Source: Acidobacteriota bacterium
GTDB lineage: Bacteria > Zixibacteria > MSB-5A5 > GN15 > FEB-12
NCBI GenBank assembly: GCA_035529075.1
Contig: DATKXK010000011.1
Span: 1-64,000 of the forward strand
Direction of reading: 5' to 3'
DNA length: 64,000 bases
Shown here: positions 28,616 through 37,105 of the stretch, piece after piece
Numbering within the stretch: the first letter of the stretch is position 1
Layout of the letters: every line of letters begins with the position of its first letter
Program-made: the position numbers and the translations under genes
Notes under the pieces: generated by a model
Database searches by the model: none
What the model was told of the DNA's origin: nothing
The model's input: only the letters and a program-made list of their open reading frames with translations

Positions 28616-30235
28616 CTATCCCATGAACGGGTACCGGTAATCTTTGGGCGGAACGAAGTTCTCTTTGATTGTGCGCGGTGAGGTCCATCGAAGCATGTTC
28701 TGGATCCCGCCGGCCTTGTCGTTCGTGCCGGAGGCGCGGCCGCCCCCGAACGGCTGTTGTCCGACGACCGCCCCCGTGGGCTTGTCGTTGATGTAGAAAT
28801 TGCCCGCCGCGTTCCGGAGTGTTCGTTCCCCCAGCGCAATCGCCTTTCGGTCGGTGCCGAAAATCGCCCCGGTCAGGGCGTACGGAGAGGTCTGGTCGCA
28901 CAGGTGCAGGGTGTTGGCGTACGCCGCGTCATCGTAAACGTAAATCGTCACGACCGGCCCGAAGATCTCTTCCTTCATGAGCTTGAAGCTCGGGTCTTTC
29001 GTCACGATTACGGTCGGCGAGATGAAATATCCTTTCGAACCGTCATAATCGCCCCCGCACAGGAACTCCGCGTCTTTGGATTCTCTGGCGTAATCGATGT
29101 ATGCCGTTATCGACTTGAACGCGTTTTCGTCAATGCAGGCGTTCACGAAATTCCCGAAATCCTCCGGGTCGCCCATTTTCAGCTCGCCCACCTGCTTGAC
29201 CAGCAGCCGGCTGACCTCGGGCCAGATCGATTTCGGTATGTAACAACGCGAGGCGGCCGAGCACTTCTGTCCCTGGTATTCGAACGCACCCCGGGTGACG
29301 GCCGTCGCCACCGCCTCGACGTCGGCCGAGGCATGCGCAAATATGAAGTCCTTCCCGCCGGTCTCGCCGACGATGCGCGGGTAACAGCGGTAGCCGGCGA
29401 TGTTCGTGCCGACGGTCTTCCACATGTGCTGGAAAGTGGCCGTCGAGCCGGTGAAGTGAATCCCCGCCAGGTGCTCGTTTTTCAGAACGAGGTCGCCGAT
29501 ATCGGCGCCACGGGCGAAGACTATGTTGATCACGCCGTCGGGAAGGCCCGCCTCCCGGAGGATTTGCATCAGGAAGTGCGAAGTGTACGCGGCCGTGGAG
29601 GCCGGTTTCCAGACCGACACGTTGCCGATCATGGCCGGGGCCGTGGGCAGGTTGCCGTTGATGGAAACGAAGTTGAACGGTGTCACGGCAAAGACGAACC
29701 CTTCCAGCGGACGATGATCCAGGCGGTTCCATATCCCCGCCGCGCTGCCCGGCTGAATCCGGTATATCTGTTCCATGTAGTGCACGTTGAAGCGCCAGAA
29801 GTCGACCAGCTCGCAGACGGCGTCAATCTCGGCCTGAAAGACATTCTTGGAATGGGCCAGCATGGTGGCGGCGTTCAATAGATAGCGATACGGTCCGGCC
29901 AGCAGGTCGGCCGCCTTCAGGAAAATGGATGCCCGGTGTTCCCACGGCATCAGGGCCCAGGTTTTCTGCGCCTCCAGGGCCGTGTCAATAGCCGTCTGAA
30001 TCTCGGCTTCGCCCGCCTGGTAGTAATGACCGAGCACGAGATCAAGATTATGTGGCGCTCGTATCTCCACCTTTCGGTCGGTGCGAACCTCTTTCCCGTT
30101 AATGATCAGCGGAATGTCCAGCGGGTCGGCTTTGAGCCGTTCGATGGCCTGCTCGATTCCGGTACGGTCAACCGAGCCGGGTGCGTAGTTTCTTACCGGC
30201 TCGTTCCCGGGAACCGGCGTAGCATAAATGCCCAT
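28616..30235 (-). CDS. pruA: L-glutamate gamma-semialdehyde (P5C) dehydrogenase
   Basis: Oxidises glutamate-gamma-semialdehyde to glutamate with NAD+ in proline catabolism. Aldehyde-dehydrogenase motifs: FAVTPFNFVSINGNLP (Asn of the oxyanion hole), FTGSTATFQHMW (NAD site), ETGGKDF (general base Glu), GQKCSAASR (catalytic Cys) and EEIFGPV. Length 539 and the N-terminal PVRNYAPGS match the long P5CDH type shared with eukaryotic ALDH4A1. ATG 30235 has GGAGG 5 bp upstream; the GTG two codons earlier overlaps that site. No proline dehydrogenase is in the window. Confidence 0.95.
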   Translation of the reverse strand: MGIYATPVPGNEPVRNYAPGSVDRTGIEQAIERLKADPLDIPLIINGKEVRTDRKVEIRAPHNLDLVLGHYYQAGEAEIQTAIDTALEAQKTWALMPWEHRASIFLKAADLLAGPYRYLLNAATMLAHSKNVFQAEIDAVCELVDFWRFNVHYMEQIYRIQPGSAAGIWNRLDHRPLEGFVFAVTPFNFVSINGNLPTAPAMIGNVSVWKPASTAAYTSHFLMQILREAGLPDGVINIVFARGADIGDLVLKNEHLAGIHFTGSTATFQHMWKTVGTNIAGYRCYPRIVGETGGKDFIFAHASADVEAVATAVTRGAFEYQGQKCSAASRCYIPKSIWPEVSRLLVKQVGELKMGDPEDFGNFVNACIDENAFKSITAYIDYARESKDAEFLCGGDYDGSKGYFISPTVIVTKDPSFKLMKEEIFGPVVTIYVYDDAAYANTLHLCDQTSPYALTGAIFGTDRKAIALGERTLRNAAGNFYINDKPTGAVVGQQPFGGGRASGTNDKAGGIQNMLRWTSPRTIKENFVPPKDYRYPFMG

Positions 30236-30538
30236 AATCACCTCCGCGCAAGGCCGGTGTGCCGATGGAAGCCCGTTCGAGGGAGCACGGCACGCGGCCG
30301 GATAAGAATCGAATCATCTTCCGCCCGGCCGAAGAGGTCCGACCGGAACGAACAAGTTCACTATGATAAATAGAAAGAATACCCGGGGCAAGAGGCGCGT
30401 GGCGCGAAAAACATCCCTGACGTATCGACTATCAGGCAGACGCGGTGCCTCCTGTCGAGCATGCATTCACGGTCCGGGATTCCTGCGGGGATTGCCAATC
30501 TCGAAGTACTTGCGACCTTTGCCGCGGCCCGACAAAAA
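30236..30538. other. Intergenic, no gene seen
   Basis: About 300 bp between the P5C dehydrogenase start and the tRNA 3' end, both on the minus strand. It must hold the dehydrogenase promoter, but I see no strong -35/-10 pair. The open frame at 30363-30863 crosses the tRNA and is not credible. Confidence 0.4.
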
Positions 30539-30611
30539 TGACCCCTACGGGACTCGAACCCGTGTTGCCGCCGTGAAAGGGCGAAGTCCTAGACCACTAG
30601 ACGAAGGGGTC
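30539..30611 (-). tRNA. tRNA-Glu (UUC)
   Basis: Full cloverleaf of 73 nt on the minus strand: acceptor GACCCCT/AGGGGTC with discriminator A, D-arm with GTCTAGTGGTCTAGGAC, anticodon loop CTTTCAC giving UUC, and TpsiC arm GGGTTCGAGTCCC. CCA is not encoded; a T5 run follows and may end transcription. Confidence 0.97.
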
Positions 30612-30637
30612 ATTACTGGTGTTTCCGTGCGCAGGGT

Positions 30638-30665
30638 AGTATACGCTTTTTCCGCGACCTGTCAA
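30638..30665 (-). promoter_or_regulatory. tRNA-Glu promoter
   Basis: On the minus strand TTGACA (30665-30660), a 16-bp spacer and TATACT (30643-30638), about 27 bp before the mature 5' end. Confidence 0.85.
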
Positions 30666-30836
30666 GCACGTACCGTTCCTGCTTCGTTCGTGCCCAAAGC
30701 CGTGCTTTCCCCCTCACGCGCGAACGGCTCCCTGCCGGGAGCGGGTTTCGGGACGTGTCGCCGTGCTTTCGGCCACTTTAAGTCCTACCTGCAATATCCT
30801 TGCAGGCAGCCGGTTAGCAAATTCAGGGATTTGCGC

Positions 30837-30866
30837 TTGACATACACCTGGGAATTCGGCTAAAAT
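30837..30866 (+). promoter_or_regulatory. Orphan sigma-70 promoter
   Basis: TTGACA (30837-30842), an 18-bp spacer and TAAAAT (30861-30866). No plus-strand gene begins for more than 650 bp, and transcription would run into the 3' end of the thioesterase gene in antisense. Confidence 0.6.
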
Positions 30867-30873
30867 ACGGCGC

Positions 30874-31010
30874 AGTCTCGAAAACAATTCCTATAACGTA
30901 TTTTGTTCCGACCGGGCTATACCTGCAGATGGTAACCTGTCTTTCCAGGGTGACGCAAGGATGCGCCCCGGTCGGAGAAGAGCCATCAGACCGACCTGCC
31001 GCGCCGACCG
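30874..31010 (+). ncRNA. Candidate structured RNA
   Basis: Downstream of the orphan promoter, a perfect 9-bp helix (30908-30916 with 30967-30975) encloses three small hairpins: TACC/GGTA (30919-30934 area), CCTG/CAGG (30936-30949) and CGCA/TGCG around 30954-30965. The 3' strand GGTCGG (30970-30975) can pair instead with CCGACC at 30991-30996, giving mutually exclusive folds. I do not recognise a known class. It overlaps the thioesterase 3' end in antisense. The 3' boundary is a guess. Confidence 0.3.
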
Positions 31011-31471
31011 GAATCCTCATCACGATCAGACCCCTGCCGGGGTGCCGACGTCATCACAATGGCTGCCCGGGCAAGCGGTTCTTCCGCTGACCTGTTTTCG
31101 TCGAACAACACGGCTTCCGTGAAGTACAGGCGCCTGCCGGCGCTGACGACTCGCGCGTCGGCCGTGATGCATCCCCCTTTGGCGGGCCGCAGCAGCGACA
31201 GGTTCATGTTTACCGAGAGCACGGTCTCGCCCTCCGCCATCAGCGAATAGGCCGCCAGGCCGCAGGCGATATCGGCCAGTGTTGCCATGATGCCGGCGTG
31301 AACGTAGCCGTGCTGCTGGCCGTATTCCGCCCTCACGTCCATGTGGACAGTCACCTGCCCCGGCCCGACCTGGTCGAGCACAACTCCCAAATGGCCGGCC
31401 AGGGGTGTCACCTTGTGAAGCTCCTGGACCGCCTTTCTGTACTCCGTTCGTTTCGGCGAGAGTGCTGCCAC
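30986..31471 (-). CDS. PaaI-type hotdog thioesterase
   Basis: A 161-residue acyl-CoA thioesterase of the PaaI family. The active-site helix is in HGYVHAGIMATLADIACGLA (the Asp in the helix acts in catalysis), preceded by the beta-strand GQVTVHMDV and followed by LSVNMNLSLLRPA. GTG 31471 is chosen because GGGAGG lies 7 bp upstream on its strand; the in-frame TTG six codons earlier precedes that site. It is divergent from the histidine kinase gene. The C-terminal tail is Arg/Asp-rich and poorly conserved in appearance. Substrate not predictable. Confidence 0.85.
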   Translation of the reverse strand: MAALSPKRTEYRKAVQELHKVTPLAGHLGVVLDQVGPGQVTVHMDVRAEYGQQHGYVHAGIMATLADIACGLAAYSLMAEGETVLSVNMNLSLLRPAKGGCITADARVVSAGRRLYFTEAVLFDENRSAEEPLARAAIVMTSAPRQGSDRDEDSGRRGRSV

Positions 31472-31498
31472 GGGTCCGCCTCCCTGCAATTGTTGAGG

Positions 31499-31527
31499 TT
31501 GATTTGCTTTTAACCTGTCACCATAAT
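31499..31527 (+). promoter_or_regulatory. Promoter of the histidine kinase, apparently leaderless
   Basis: TTGATT (31499-31504), a 17-bp spacer and CATAAT (31522-31527). The expected start of transcription is at or next to the A of ATG 31534. No Shine-Dalgarno sequence precedes this ATG. Confidence 0.55.
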
Positions 31528-31533
31528 ACTACA

Positions 31534-32862
31534 ATGTTGTCCGGCACGAAAAAGCTCGTTTTGATCGCCATGTTTGCGGTCTTCTTTATCATCCTGGTTA
31601 ACCTCGCGTGGTGGTTCTACTATCAGAAGACGGCGCAACTGCTGGACGACCAGCTCAGCCGCAGGCTGAGTGCCGTGGCGGCCTCTGCTTCCGTGATGAT
31701 TGGGCCGCTGAAGATCGATGGTCTTCTAACCGGTGACATCGAGGCCTACGCCCACGTGACGTCGTTACTGGCCGATTTGCAGGTCGCCGATTCTCTGGCT
31801 GAATTGTTCATCCTGGACGAGGACTACCGCTATCTTGCCACGACGGCCATTGAACCTGACACGACCTATTTCCTTGCGGCGCTGAACGGACGGTACATCG
31901 ATTCCCTCTTCTTCGGCCGTTCTTCCAGACCCGTAGTCACGCCTACCTACCGGACCGGGCGGCTTTTTCTGAAATCCGCTTTTGCGCCCCTTTACGGCCC
32001 GGAGGGGTATGTCATGGCCGTTCTGGGAGTCGAGGCTAACGTTGACTATTTCGACGTTCTGGCCGAACTTCGGCGAAACCTGTGGTACGCCTCTCTTTTC
32101 TCCGTCCTCGGGGGGTTGATTCTCGGAGCCGTTTTTCTCCTCTTGCAGCGCCGAGTCGGCCGGGCGGAGCAGCAGCTTTTTCTGGGGCAGACGCATGCCT
32201 ATCTCGGCAGGATGGTCGCGGTCGTGGCCCACGAACTTAAGAATCCCCTGATGATTATCCGTGGTTCGGCCGAACGCCTCGTCAAGACTGGCGACGCTCC
32301 CGAGGCCCGCTACGTAGTCGAGGAGGTTGACCGTCTTAACCGGATCGTATCCGGCTACCTGGAGTTTGCCAGAGCCGACCGTTCACTCCTTTCTGCCGAC
32401 CCCCCGGAAGACTTCGACCCGATACGGCTCCTCGCGGACACGAAGAAGCATTTCATGGAGCGGTACCGGGCCGAACAGGTAAGCTGGCTCAGCCCCGAGC
32501 CGGGCGGATCGACATCTATGGTTGGGCACCCGCGGGCTTTGCGGCAGGTTCTGCTTAACCTGCTTTTCAACGGAGCCGAAGCCTGCCAGCAGGCAGGCAA
32601 GCCCATCGCGGTGGGCATCGAAATGAAAGACCGGGCGGCGCTGGTGGAACTGGCTGTGATCGATCACGGAGCCGGGATGTCCCGCAAAGAGGCCAGAAAA
32701 GCCTTTACGCCGTTTTTCACCACCAAGCAGAAAGGCTCGGGCCTCGGCCTGTACCTGAGCCGGAAAATAATCGCCGAGATGGGTGGCGATATCGAGATTC
32801 GCTCCGTCGTCGGCGAAGAAACGCGAATCGTAATCCGTCTGCCGAGAAAGCCGAAAACCTGA
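31534..32862 (+). CDS. Membrane sensor histidine kinase
   Basis: 442 residues: transmembrane helix 1 (about 8-30), a periplasmic sensor of about 150 residues, transmembrane helix 2 (about 185-206), a HisKA dimerisation domain with phospho-acceptor His233 in VVAHELKNPLM, and an HATPase_c domain with NLLFNGAEA (N box), DHGAGMS (G1) and KGSGLGLYLS (G2). The N-box Asn and both glycine boxes are intact. The response regulator starts 2 bp after its stop. The sensor part has an ILDEDYRYLATT stretch as in dCACHE-like domains; ligand unknown. The ATG was chosen from promoter position rather than a ribosome site. Confidence 0.9.
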   Translation: MLSGTKKLVLIAMFAVFFIILVNLAWWFYYQKTAQLLDDQLSRRLSAVAASASVMIGPLKIDGLLTGDIEAYAHVTSLLADLQVADSLAELFILDEDYRYLATTAIEPDTTYFLAALNGRYIDSLFFGRSSRPVVTPTYRTGRLFLKSAFAPLYGPEGYVMAVLGVEANVDYFDVLAELRRNLWYASLFSVLGGLILGAVFLLLQRRVGRAEQQLFLGQTHAYLGRMVAVVAHELKNPLMIIRGSAERLVKTGDAPEARYVVEEVDRLNRIVSGYLEFARADRSLLSADPPEDFDPIRLLADTKKHFMERYRAEQVSWLSPEPGGSTSMVGHPRALRQVLLNLLFNGAEACQQAGKPIAVGIEMKDRAALVELAVIDHGAGMSRKEARKAFTPFFTTKQKGSGLGLYLSRKIIAEMGGDIEIRSVVGEETRIVIRLPRKPKT

Positions 32863-32864
32863 CT

Positions 32865-34199
32865 ATGGCCAGAATACTTGTTGTCGATGACGAACCCAAG
32901 ATGACTTCGCTGGTGTGCGGGGCGTTGGAGGACGAAGGCCACGACGTAACGACCACGATCTCCCCTGACGAGGCGTTGCGCCTGATTGACGAGCACGCCT
33001 TTGATATTGTCATTACCGATCTGGCCATGCCGGAGATCTCAGGCATGGAGATTCTTGACAAGGCGCTCGAAAAAGAGGGTGTCGACGTTATCATGATGAC
33101 CGCTTACGGGACGGTCGATACGGCCGTTTCGGCCATGAAAAAGGGCGCCGCCGACTACCTGCTCAAGCCCTTCTCCCTGGAGGAGCTGACCATTTTAGTC
33201 TCCAAGCTGGTCGAGAAACAGAAACTCAGTTCGCTGGCCGGGCACTATGCGCAGCAACTGAAGCAGCAATGCGCCTCCGAGTTCGTCGGATCATCGCCGG
33301 CCGCCGAGCGGGTCCGGCGAATGGTGCGACAGGTGGCGCCGACCGATACCACCGTACTGCTGGCCGGTGAGTCGGGAACGGGCAAGGAACTGGCCGCAAG
33401 AATGATCCATGACCTGTCGCCTCGGCGCGACAAGGCCTTCATCGCGGTCAACTGCGCCGCTATCCCGGAGACCCTGCTGGAGTCCGAGCTTTTCGGGCAT
33501 GAAAAAGGAGCCTTTACCGGCGCCGTCGGCCGCAAGCGGGGGCGCTTTGAGCTGGCCGAAGGAGGCACCCTGTTTCTTGATGAGATCGGTGAAATGTCCC
33601 CTGCCATGCAGGCAAAGATGCTCCGGGTTCTCGAGGAGAAGAAAATCGTTCGGGTCGGCGGCGTGGACAGCTTTCACGTCGATGCCCGGCTGGTGACAGC
33701 CACCAACCGGGATCTCAGGCAGGAAATCACGACCGGGCGTTTCCGGGAGGACCTGTATTTCCGGCTCAACGTCTTCCCGATCGCACTGCCCACCCTTAGC
33801 GAACGTGGCGGCGACGTTCTCGAACTGGCCAAATTCTTCCTCCGACAGCAGAATTTTCCTTACCCGGAGCTTGACCCGGTCGTAAAGGAGACTCTGCTCG
33901 GCTATGACTGGCCGGGCAACGTCCGTGAATTGCGCAACGTTCTGGAGCGGGCGGCCATCCTGTCCGGCGGCGAGCCGCTGGCCGCTGAGGATCTCGCTAT
34001 TGCGCCGCAGGACACCCCGATCGTGCAGACTGAATCCGGGAGCACGCGGGAGCACGTGGGCCTGGAGAAGGCGGAGAAGGTGATGATCCTGAAGGCACTT
34101 GAGCAGGCTGGTGGCAACAAGACCGAGGCGGCGCGTCTGCTCAGGATATCGCGGCGCCGGCTCTACAGCCGGATGAAGGTGCACGGTATCAGTCCGTAA
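32865..34199 (+). CDS. NtrC-family sigma-54-dependent response regulator
   Basis: Receiver domain (residues 1-120) with phospho-acceptor Asp52 (ITDLAMPE) and conserved Lys101 (LLKPFS). AAA+ domain with Walker A GESGTGKE (168-175), the sigma-54 contact loop GAFTGA (215-220) and Walker B LFLDEIGEM. The C-terminal Fis-type helix-turn-helix (KTEAARLLRISRRRLYSRMK) binds DNA. It pairs with the kinase 2 bp upstream. I found no clear GG-N10-GC promoter in the next intergenic region, so its targets are probably elsewhere. Confidence 0.95.
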   Translation: MARILVVDDEPKMTSLVCGALEDEGHDVTTTISPDEALRLIDEHAFDIVITDLAMPEISGMEILDKALEKEGVDVIMMTAYGTVDTAVSAMKKGAADYLLKPFSLEELTILVSKLVEKQKLSSLAGHYAQQLKQQCASEFVGSSPAAERVRRMVRQVAPTDTTVLLAGESGTGKELAARMIHDLSPRRDKAFIAVNCAAIPETLLESELFGHEKGAFTGAVGRKRGRFELAEGGTLFLDEIGEMSPAMQAKMLRVLEEKKIVRVGGVDSFHVDARLVTATNRDLRQEITTGRFREDLYFRLNVFPIALPTLSERGGDVLELAKFFLRQQNFPYPELDPVVKETLLGYDWPGNVRELRNVLERAAILSGGEPLAAEDLAIAPQDTPIVQTESGSTREHVGLEKAEKVMILKALEQAGGNKTEAARLLRISRRRLYSRMKVHGISP

Positions 34200-34368
34200 A
34201 TGACTGTGATTATGTGCCCGTTGGGACAGACATTTGTACTATATGGTACACGAGGAGGGTCAACGATCTCGTGCCGTCATCGCAAGTGGCCACTCAGTAG
34301 TGAGTTACTGGCAAACCCTGACCCGGCACGGGAGTTGATTCTTTAGCGGTCGGATGGAGGTGCAAACT

Positions 34369-35418
34369 ATGAAGATAAGATACATCACTGCAACCACGAC
34401 CCTCGTGCTCCTGTGTCTGCTTTCCGGTCCCCTGCGCGCTCAGGGCGGGCACGGCGATCCGGGCATCGTGGACAAAGTCGAACAGCAACTGAGAGAAACC
34501 GACGACGTTCTCCAGCGAGCCAGGAACGCGGTACGGTCGTCAAACAACCCGATTGCCGAGCAGACGCTCGTTCAGGCTATCAGACTTCAGGAAAGCGCGT
34601 GGGAGAGCTTCGCGGCCGGCTCTTACCAGACGGCCATGTTCCTGACCCGCCAGGCTCGGGAGAGGGCCATGAGCGCGCTGACCGTGGGTCGCCAGGCTCA
34701 GCAGTATGAGGGCGTGCTCCAGCGCCGTCTGGAACGTGCCGCCGATATGCTCGATCGAGTCAGGGATCACCTGTCCGAATTGAAGGACGAGCCGCTGAAT
34801 GCCATCTACGAGAATGCTCTCACCAACCTTGACCGGGCCTGGGAGTTCTACCGGACGGGACAGCATCGTCCTGCGGTCAAGCTTGCCGATCAGGTGGAAA
34901 AAGCCGCCGAGAAGCTTCTCAGCCGCCGCAACGCCGAACTGCGCAACCGCCAGCAGTTCCGACAACGCCTGGAGAACATGGAACGCCTGCTGGAGCAGGC
35001 TGAGATTACGACAGAAAATTGTGAATCCGAGGTTGCCCCTCGCCTTATGGAAAGGGCTGAAAACACCGTAAGAGTGGCTGAGGAGCTGGGCCGACAGGAC
35101 CGCTATCTGGCTGCCCTGCAGTCGCTTCGCCAGGCCCGTCAGATGGTTCTTCAGGCGTCGCGCGAGTGCGAAGGACCGGATCAGCTTATACGACGGTACG
35201 AACGGCTGAAGAAACACGCGGATGAACTGAGCGAGCTGCTTTCCTCGGGTCCTGGAGCAACCGATGACCCTGCTCTGAAGCTGGTCGAGCAGGCCCGTGA
35301 GCAGTTGAAAATAGCCCGGGAGCAGCTCGACCAGGACCGGCTTGAGGCGGCCTCGGCTCCGCTGCAGGCAGCCCAGCTTGCTCTCAGGCAGGCGCAAAAG
35401 CATCTGGAGAGTCGCTGA
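34369..35418 (+). CDS. Secreted helical coiled-coil protein, family not recognised
   Basis: ATG 34369 has GGAGGT 8 bp upstream and begins a signal peptide (TTTLVLLCLLSGPLRAQ). The remaining 320 residues are almost wholly helical, rich in Gln, Arg, Glu, Ala and Leu, and contain repeating units of about 85 residues with related beginnings (VRSSNNPIAEQTLVQAIRLQ, LKDEPLNAIYENALTNLDRA, LSSGPGATDDPALKLVEQA). One pair of cysteines is far apart. It is followed 20 bp later by an outer-membrane barrel gene, so a periplasmic partner role is possible. No enzymatic motif is visible. Confidence 0.75.
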   Translation: MKIRYITATTTLVLLCLLSGPLRAQGGHGDPGIVDKVEQQLRETDDVLQRARNAVRSSNNPIAEQTLVQAIRLQESAWESFAAGSYQTAMFLTRQARERAMSALTVGRQAQQYEGVLQRRLERAADMLDRVRDHLSELKDEPLNAIYENALTNLDRAWEFYRTGQHRPAVKLADQVEKAAEKLLSRRNAELRNRQQFRQRLENMERLLEQAEITTENCESEVAPRLMERAENTVRVAEELGRQDRYLAALQSLRQARQMVLQASRECEGPDQLIRRYERLKKHADELSELLSSGPGATDDPALKLVEQAREQLKIAREQLDQDRLEAASAPLQAAQLALRQAQKHLESR

Positions 35419-35438
35419 CAGGCGGCTCGGGCCGAGGT

Positions 35439-36716
35439 ATGCCGGTTAAGTTTCGCTGCTGGACCAGCTACGCGGGTTTTCTCCTGCTGACTGTCTCTTG
35501 GGGATTTGCCCTCGGCGGCAACCTGGATCTGGCTGCCGGTTTTGGATACGAATTCATATCGCAGAACTTCTTCCTGGATTCGCTTGACCAGGCGGGCCGT
35601 GACCTGCTGGAGACAACCACCGCCATTGAAACAACCTACCTCGATGATGCCAAAGCTCATGTCTCCCTCGGATACCGGCCGTTTGAGGATCGGCGGCTGG
35701 AGTTGCGATCCCGGTTTGAGATGACTCCCCGGTTTGTCAGGGGAAAGCTCTATACCGATCTTCGCTCGAAGCTCGGTCGCTGGCGCCTCGACCTTGATTC
35801 TGAACTGGACTGGCGGTCGTGTCACAAAGACTCCGCACGTTCGGGCGATGACTACTTGTACGGCAAGGCACGGGCGCGCCTGACTCTGCCGCTTGACAAC
35901 TCGTGGTCGGCCTGGTGGGAAGTAAGGGGCGACTTCGTCACCTTCGACTCCGTCTCTGCGCTCAGCTACGACTATTACCGTCTCGGCGGCAGAAGCGGTG
36001 TCGGCATACTCTTTGGTGACCTCTCCATGCTGGACATTGATTTGTTCGTGCAGGCCAGGAGCGTGCCGGACACTTCCGAGCTTGGTTATGTCGACCTTGG
36101 CCTTGAGAGTTCTTTCCTTGGGCTGTACGGCCGTGGTCAGATCGATCTGCTCGGACGTCTAGAGCGAAAGGATTACCGCCAGCCCGGCGGTGAGGATGAC
36201 TACTGGCGGGCGGAAGTTCAGGGGCGGCACAAGCTGCGGCTAGGCGAGACGTATTTTTTCAACCAGCGGCTCGCCTTTGAAGCCAGTTTCTTTAGCGCCG
36301 ACGACCTGATAAACTACGACTATACGCGGACCCGGCTGACTCTTCTGGCCGGCCGTGACCGCGGGGGGCTGTCCATGGGCGCGGGCGGCGATCTCGAATA
36401 CCAGGCCGAAGTCGAGAGTGAGCTGTTCCCCGACGACAGTTATCTGCAGGCAGGTTTAGCGGTGGAGGTTACCTATTTCGACTCAGACCGCTTTTTCGGC
36501 TCGCTGGAGTCGATTCTAGGCCGCCGGAACCTGGAGCACGAAAGCTACCTGCAGACGGACTTCGATTTTGAGCGGCTGAATCTGCTCTCGGACTGGCGGC
36601 TGAGCGGGGGCTTGCGCCTGAGCCTGTTGCTTTCCGCAGAGTGGGAATGGCACGGAGATGCGACCGAGAACAGCCGGATTCTGCTTGTGTCTTCGGGTCT
36701 TACGATCGGTTTTTAG
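35439..36716 (+). CDS. Predicted outer-membrane beta-barrel protein
   Basis: N-terminal signal peptide (YAGFLLLTVSWGFALGG). The rest alternates hydrophobic and polar residues in about 10-residue strands with aromatic girdles (LDLAAGFGYEFISQNF, RFEMTPRFVRGKLYTDL, YLQAGLAVEVTYFDSDRFF), and it ends SSGLTIGF with the C-terminal Phe typical of barrels inserted by BAM. Length 425 would suit a 14- to 18-strand barrel. No specific family recognised. It starts 20 bp after the coiled-coil gene and is probably co-transcribed with it. Confidence 0.72.
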   Translation: MPVKFRCWTSYAGFLLLTVSWGFALGGNLDLAAGFGYEFISQNFFLDSLDQAGRDLLETTTAIETTYLDDAKAHVSLGYRPFEDRRLELRSRFEMTPRFVRGKLYTDLRSKLGRWRLDLDSELDWRSCHKDSARSGDDYLYGKARARLTLPLDNSWSAWWEVRGDFVTFDSVSALSYDYYRLGGRSGVGILFGDLSMLDIDLFVQARSVPDTSELGYVDLGLESSFLGLYGRGQIDLLGRLERKDYRQPGGEDDYWRAEVQGRHKLRLGETYFFNQRLAFEASFFSADDLINYDYTRTRLTLLAGRDRGGLSMGAGGDLEYQAEVESELFPDDSYLQAGLAVEVTYFDSDRFFGSLESILGRRNLEHESYLQTDFDFERLNLLSDWRLSGGLRLSLLLSAEWEWHGDATENSRILLVSSGLTIGF

Positions 36717-37070
36717 GCCGGTCTGCCTATGCTCCCCGGCGTTTGTCAGTGTCGCCGCCAGCCGGTGTGTTCCCTGTATCCATCTTTGATTTCTCGATCC
36801 GATCCGCCATCCAGCCGTCGCCTGCTGAGCACATGGTGCAATTGATGCTCCCGGGAGCATGCTGTCTATTGGGAGCAGGACGCCCTGGTTGTGCCGGGCT
36901 TGGAATAAGGTGTCACCGGCCACCGCCCGCAGTGATTAGAGACGGGTTGGCGGGGCTGACAGGAGAGCAGATCAGTGGCAGGACAACCGCGTATCGGGGA
37001 GCCCGGCCGGCAGGATTATTTCTACGGAGTGTAGTATATGGACATTCAGGGGTTTTTGGCAAAAAAACTC
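36717..37070. other. Long gene-free intergenic region
   Basis: No credible gene is seen. It contains a perfect 16-bp palindrome at 36845-36860 (ATGCTCCCGGGAGCAT) and, at its end, an A7 tract just before the downstream -35 box that could act as an UP element. Confidence 0.5.
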
Positions 37071-37099
37071 TTGACAAAATACGGTCTTGGGGTTATACT
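37071..37099 (+). promoter_or_regulatory. Consensus sigma-70 promoter of the cohesin/dockerin gene
   Basis: TTGACA (37071-37076), a 17-bp spacer and TATACT (37094-37099), preceded by AAAAAAA at 37061-37067. It is one of the two or three closest matches to consensus in the window and implies strong expression. Confidence 0.88.
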
Positions 37100-37105
37100 C
37101 GAGTT

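Noticed and set aside
30363-30863. Open frame of 166 codons on the plus strand
   Set aside because: It runs across the tRNA-Glu gene in antisense and across two promoters, has no ribosome site, and its protein looks like random GC-rich translation.
30908-30975. Cyclic-di-GMP (GEMM) riboswitch
   Set aside because: Only a short part resembles the consensus; the helix order, tetraloop and receptor are missing, and no gene follows on that strand.
34200-34368. Sigma-54 promoter upstream of the coiled-coil gene
   Set aside because: The best match (TTGGGACAGACATTTG) lacks the GC of the -12 element, so the GG-N10-GC rule fails.
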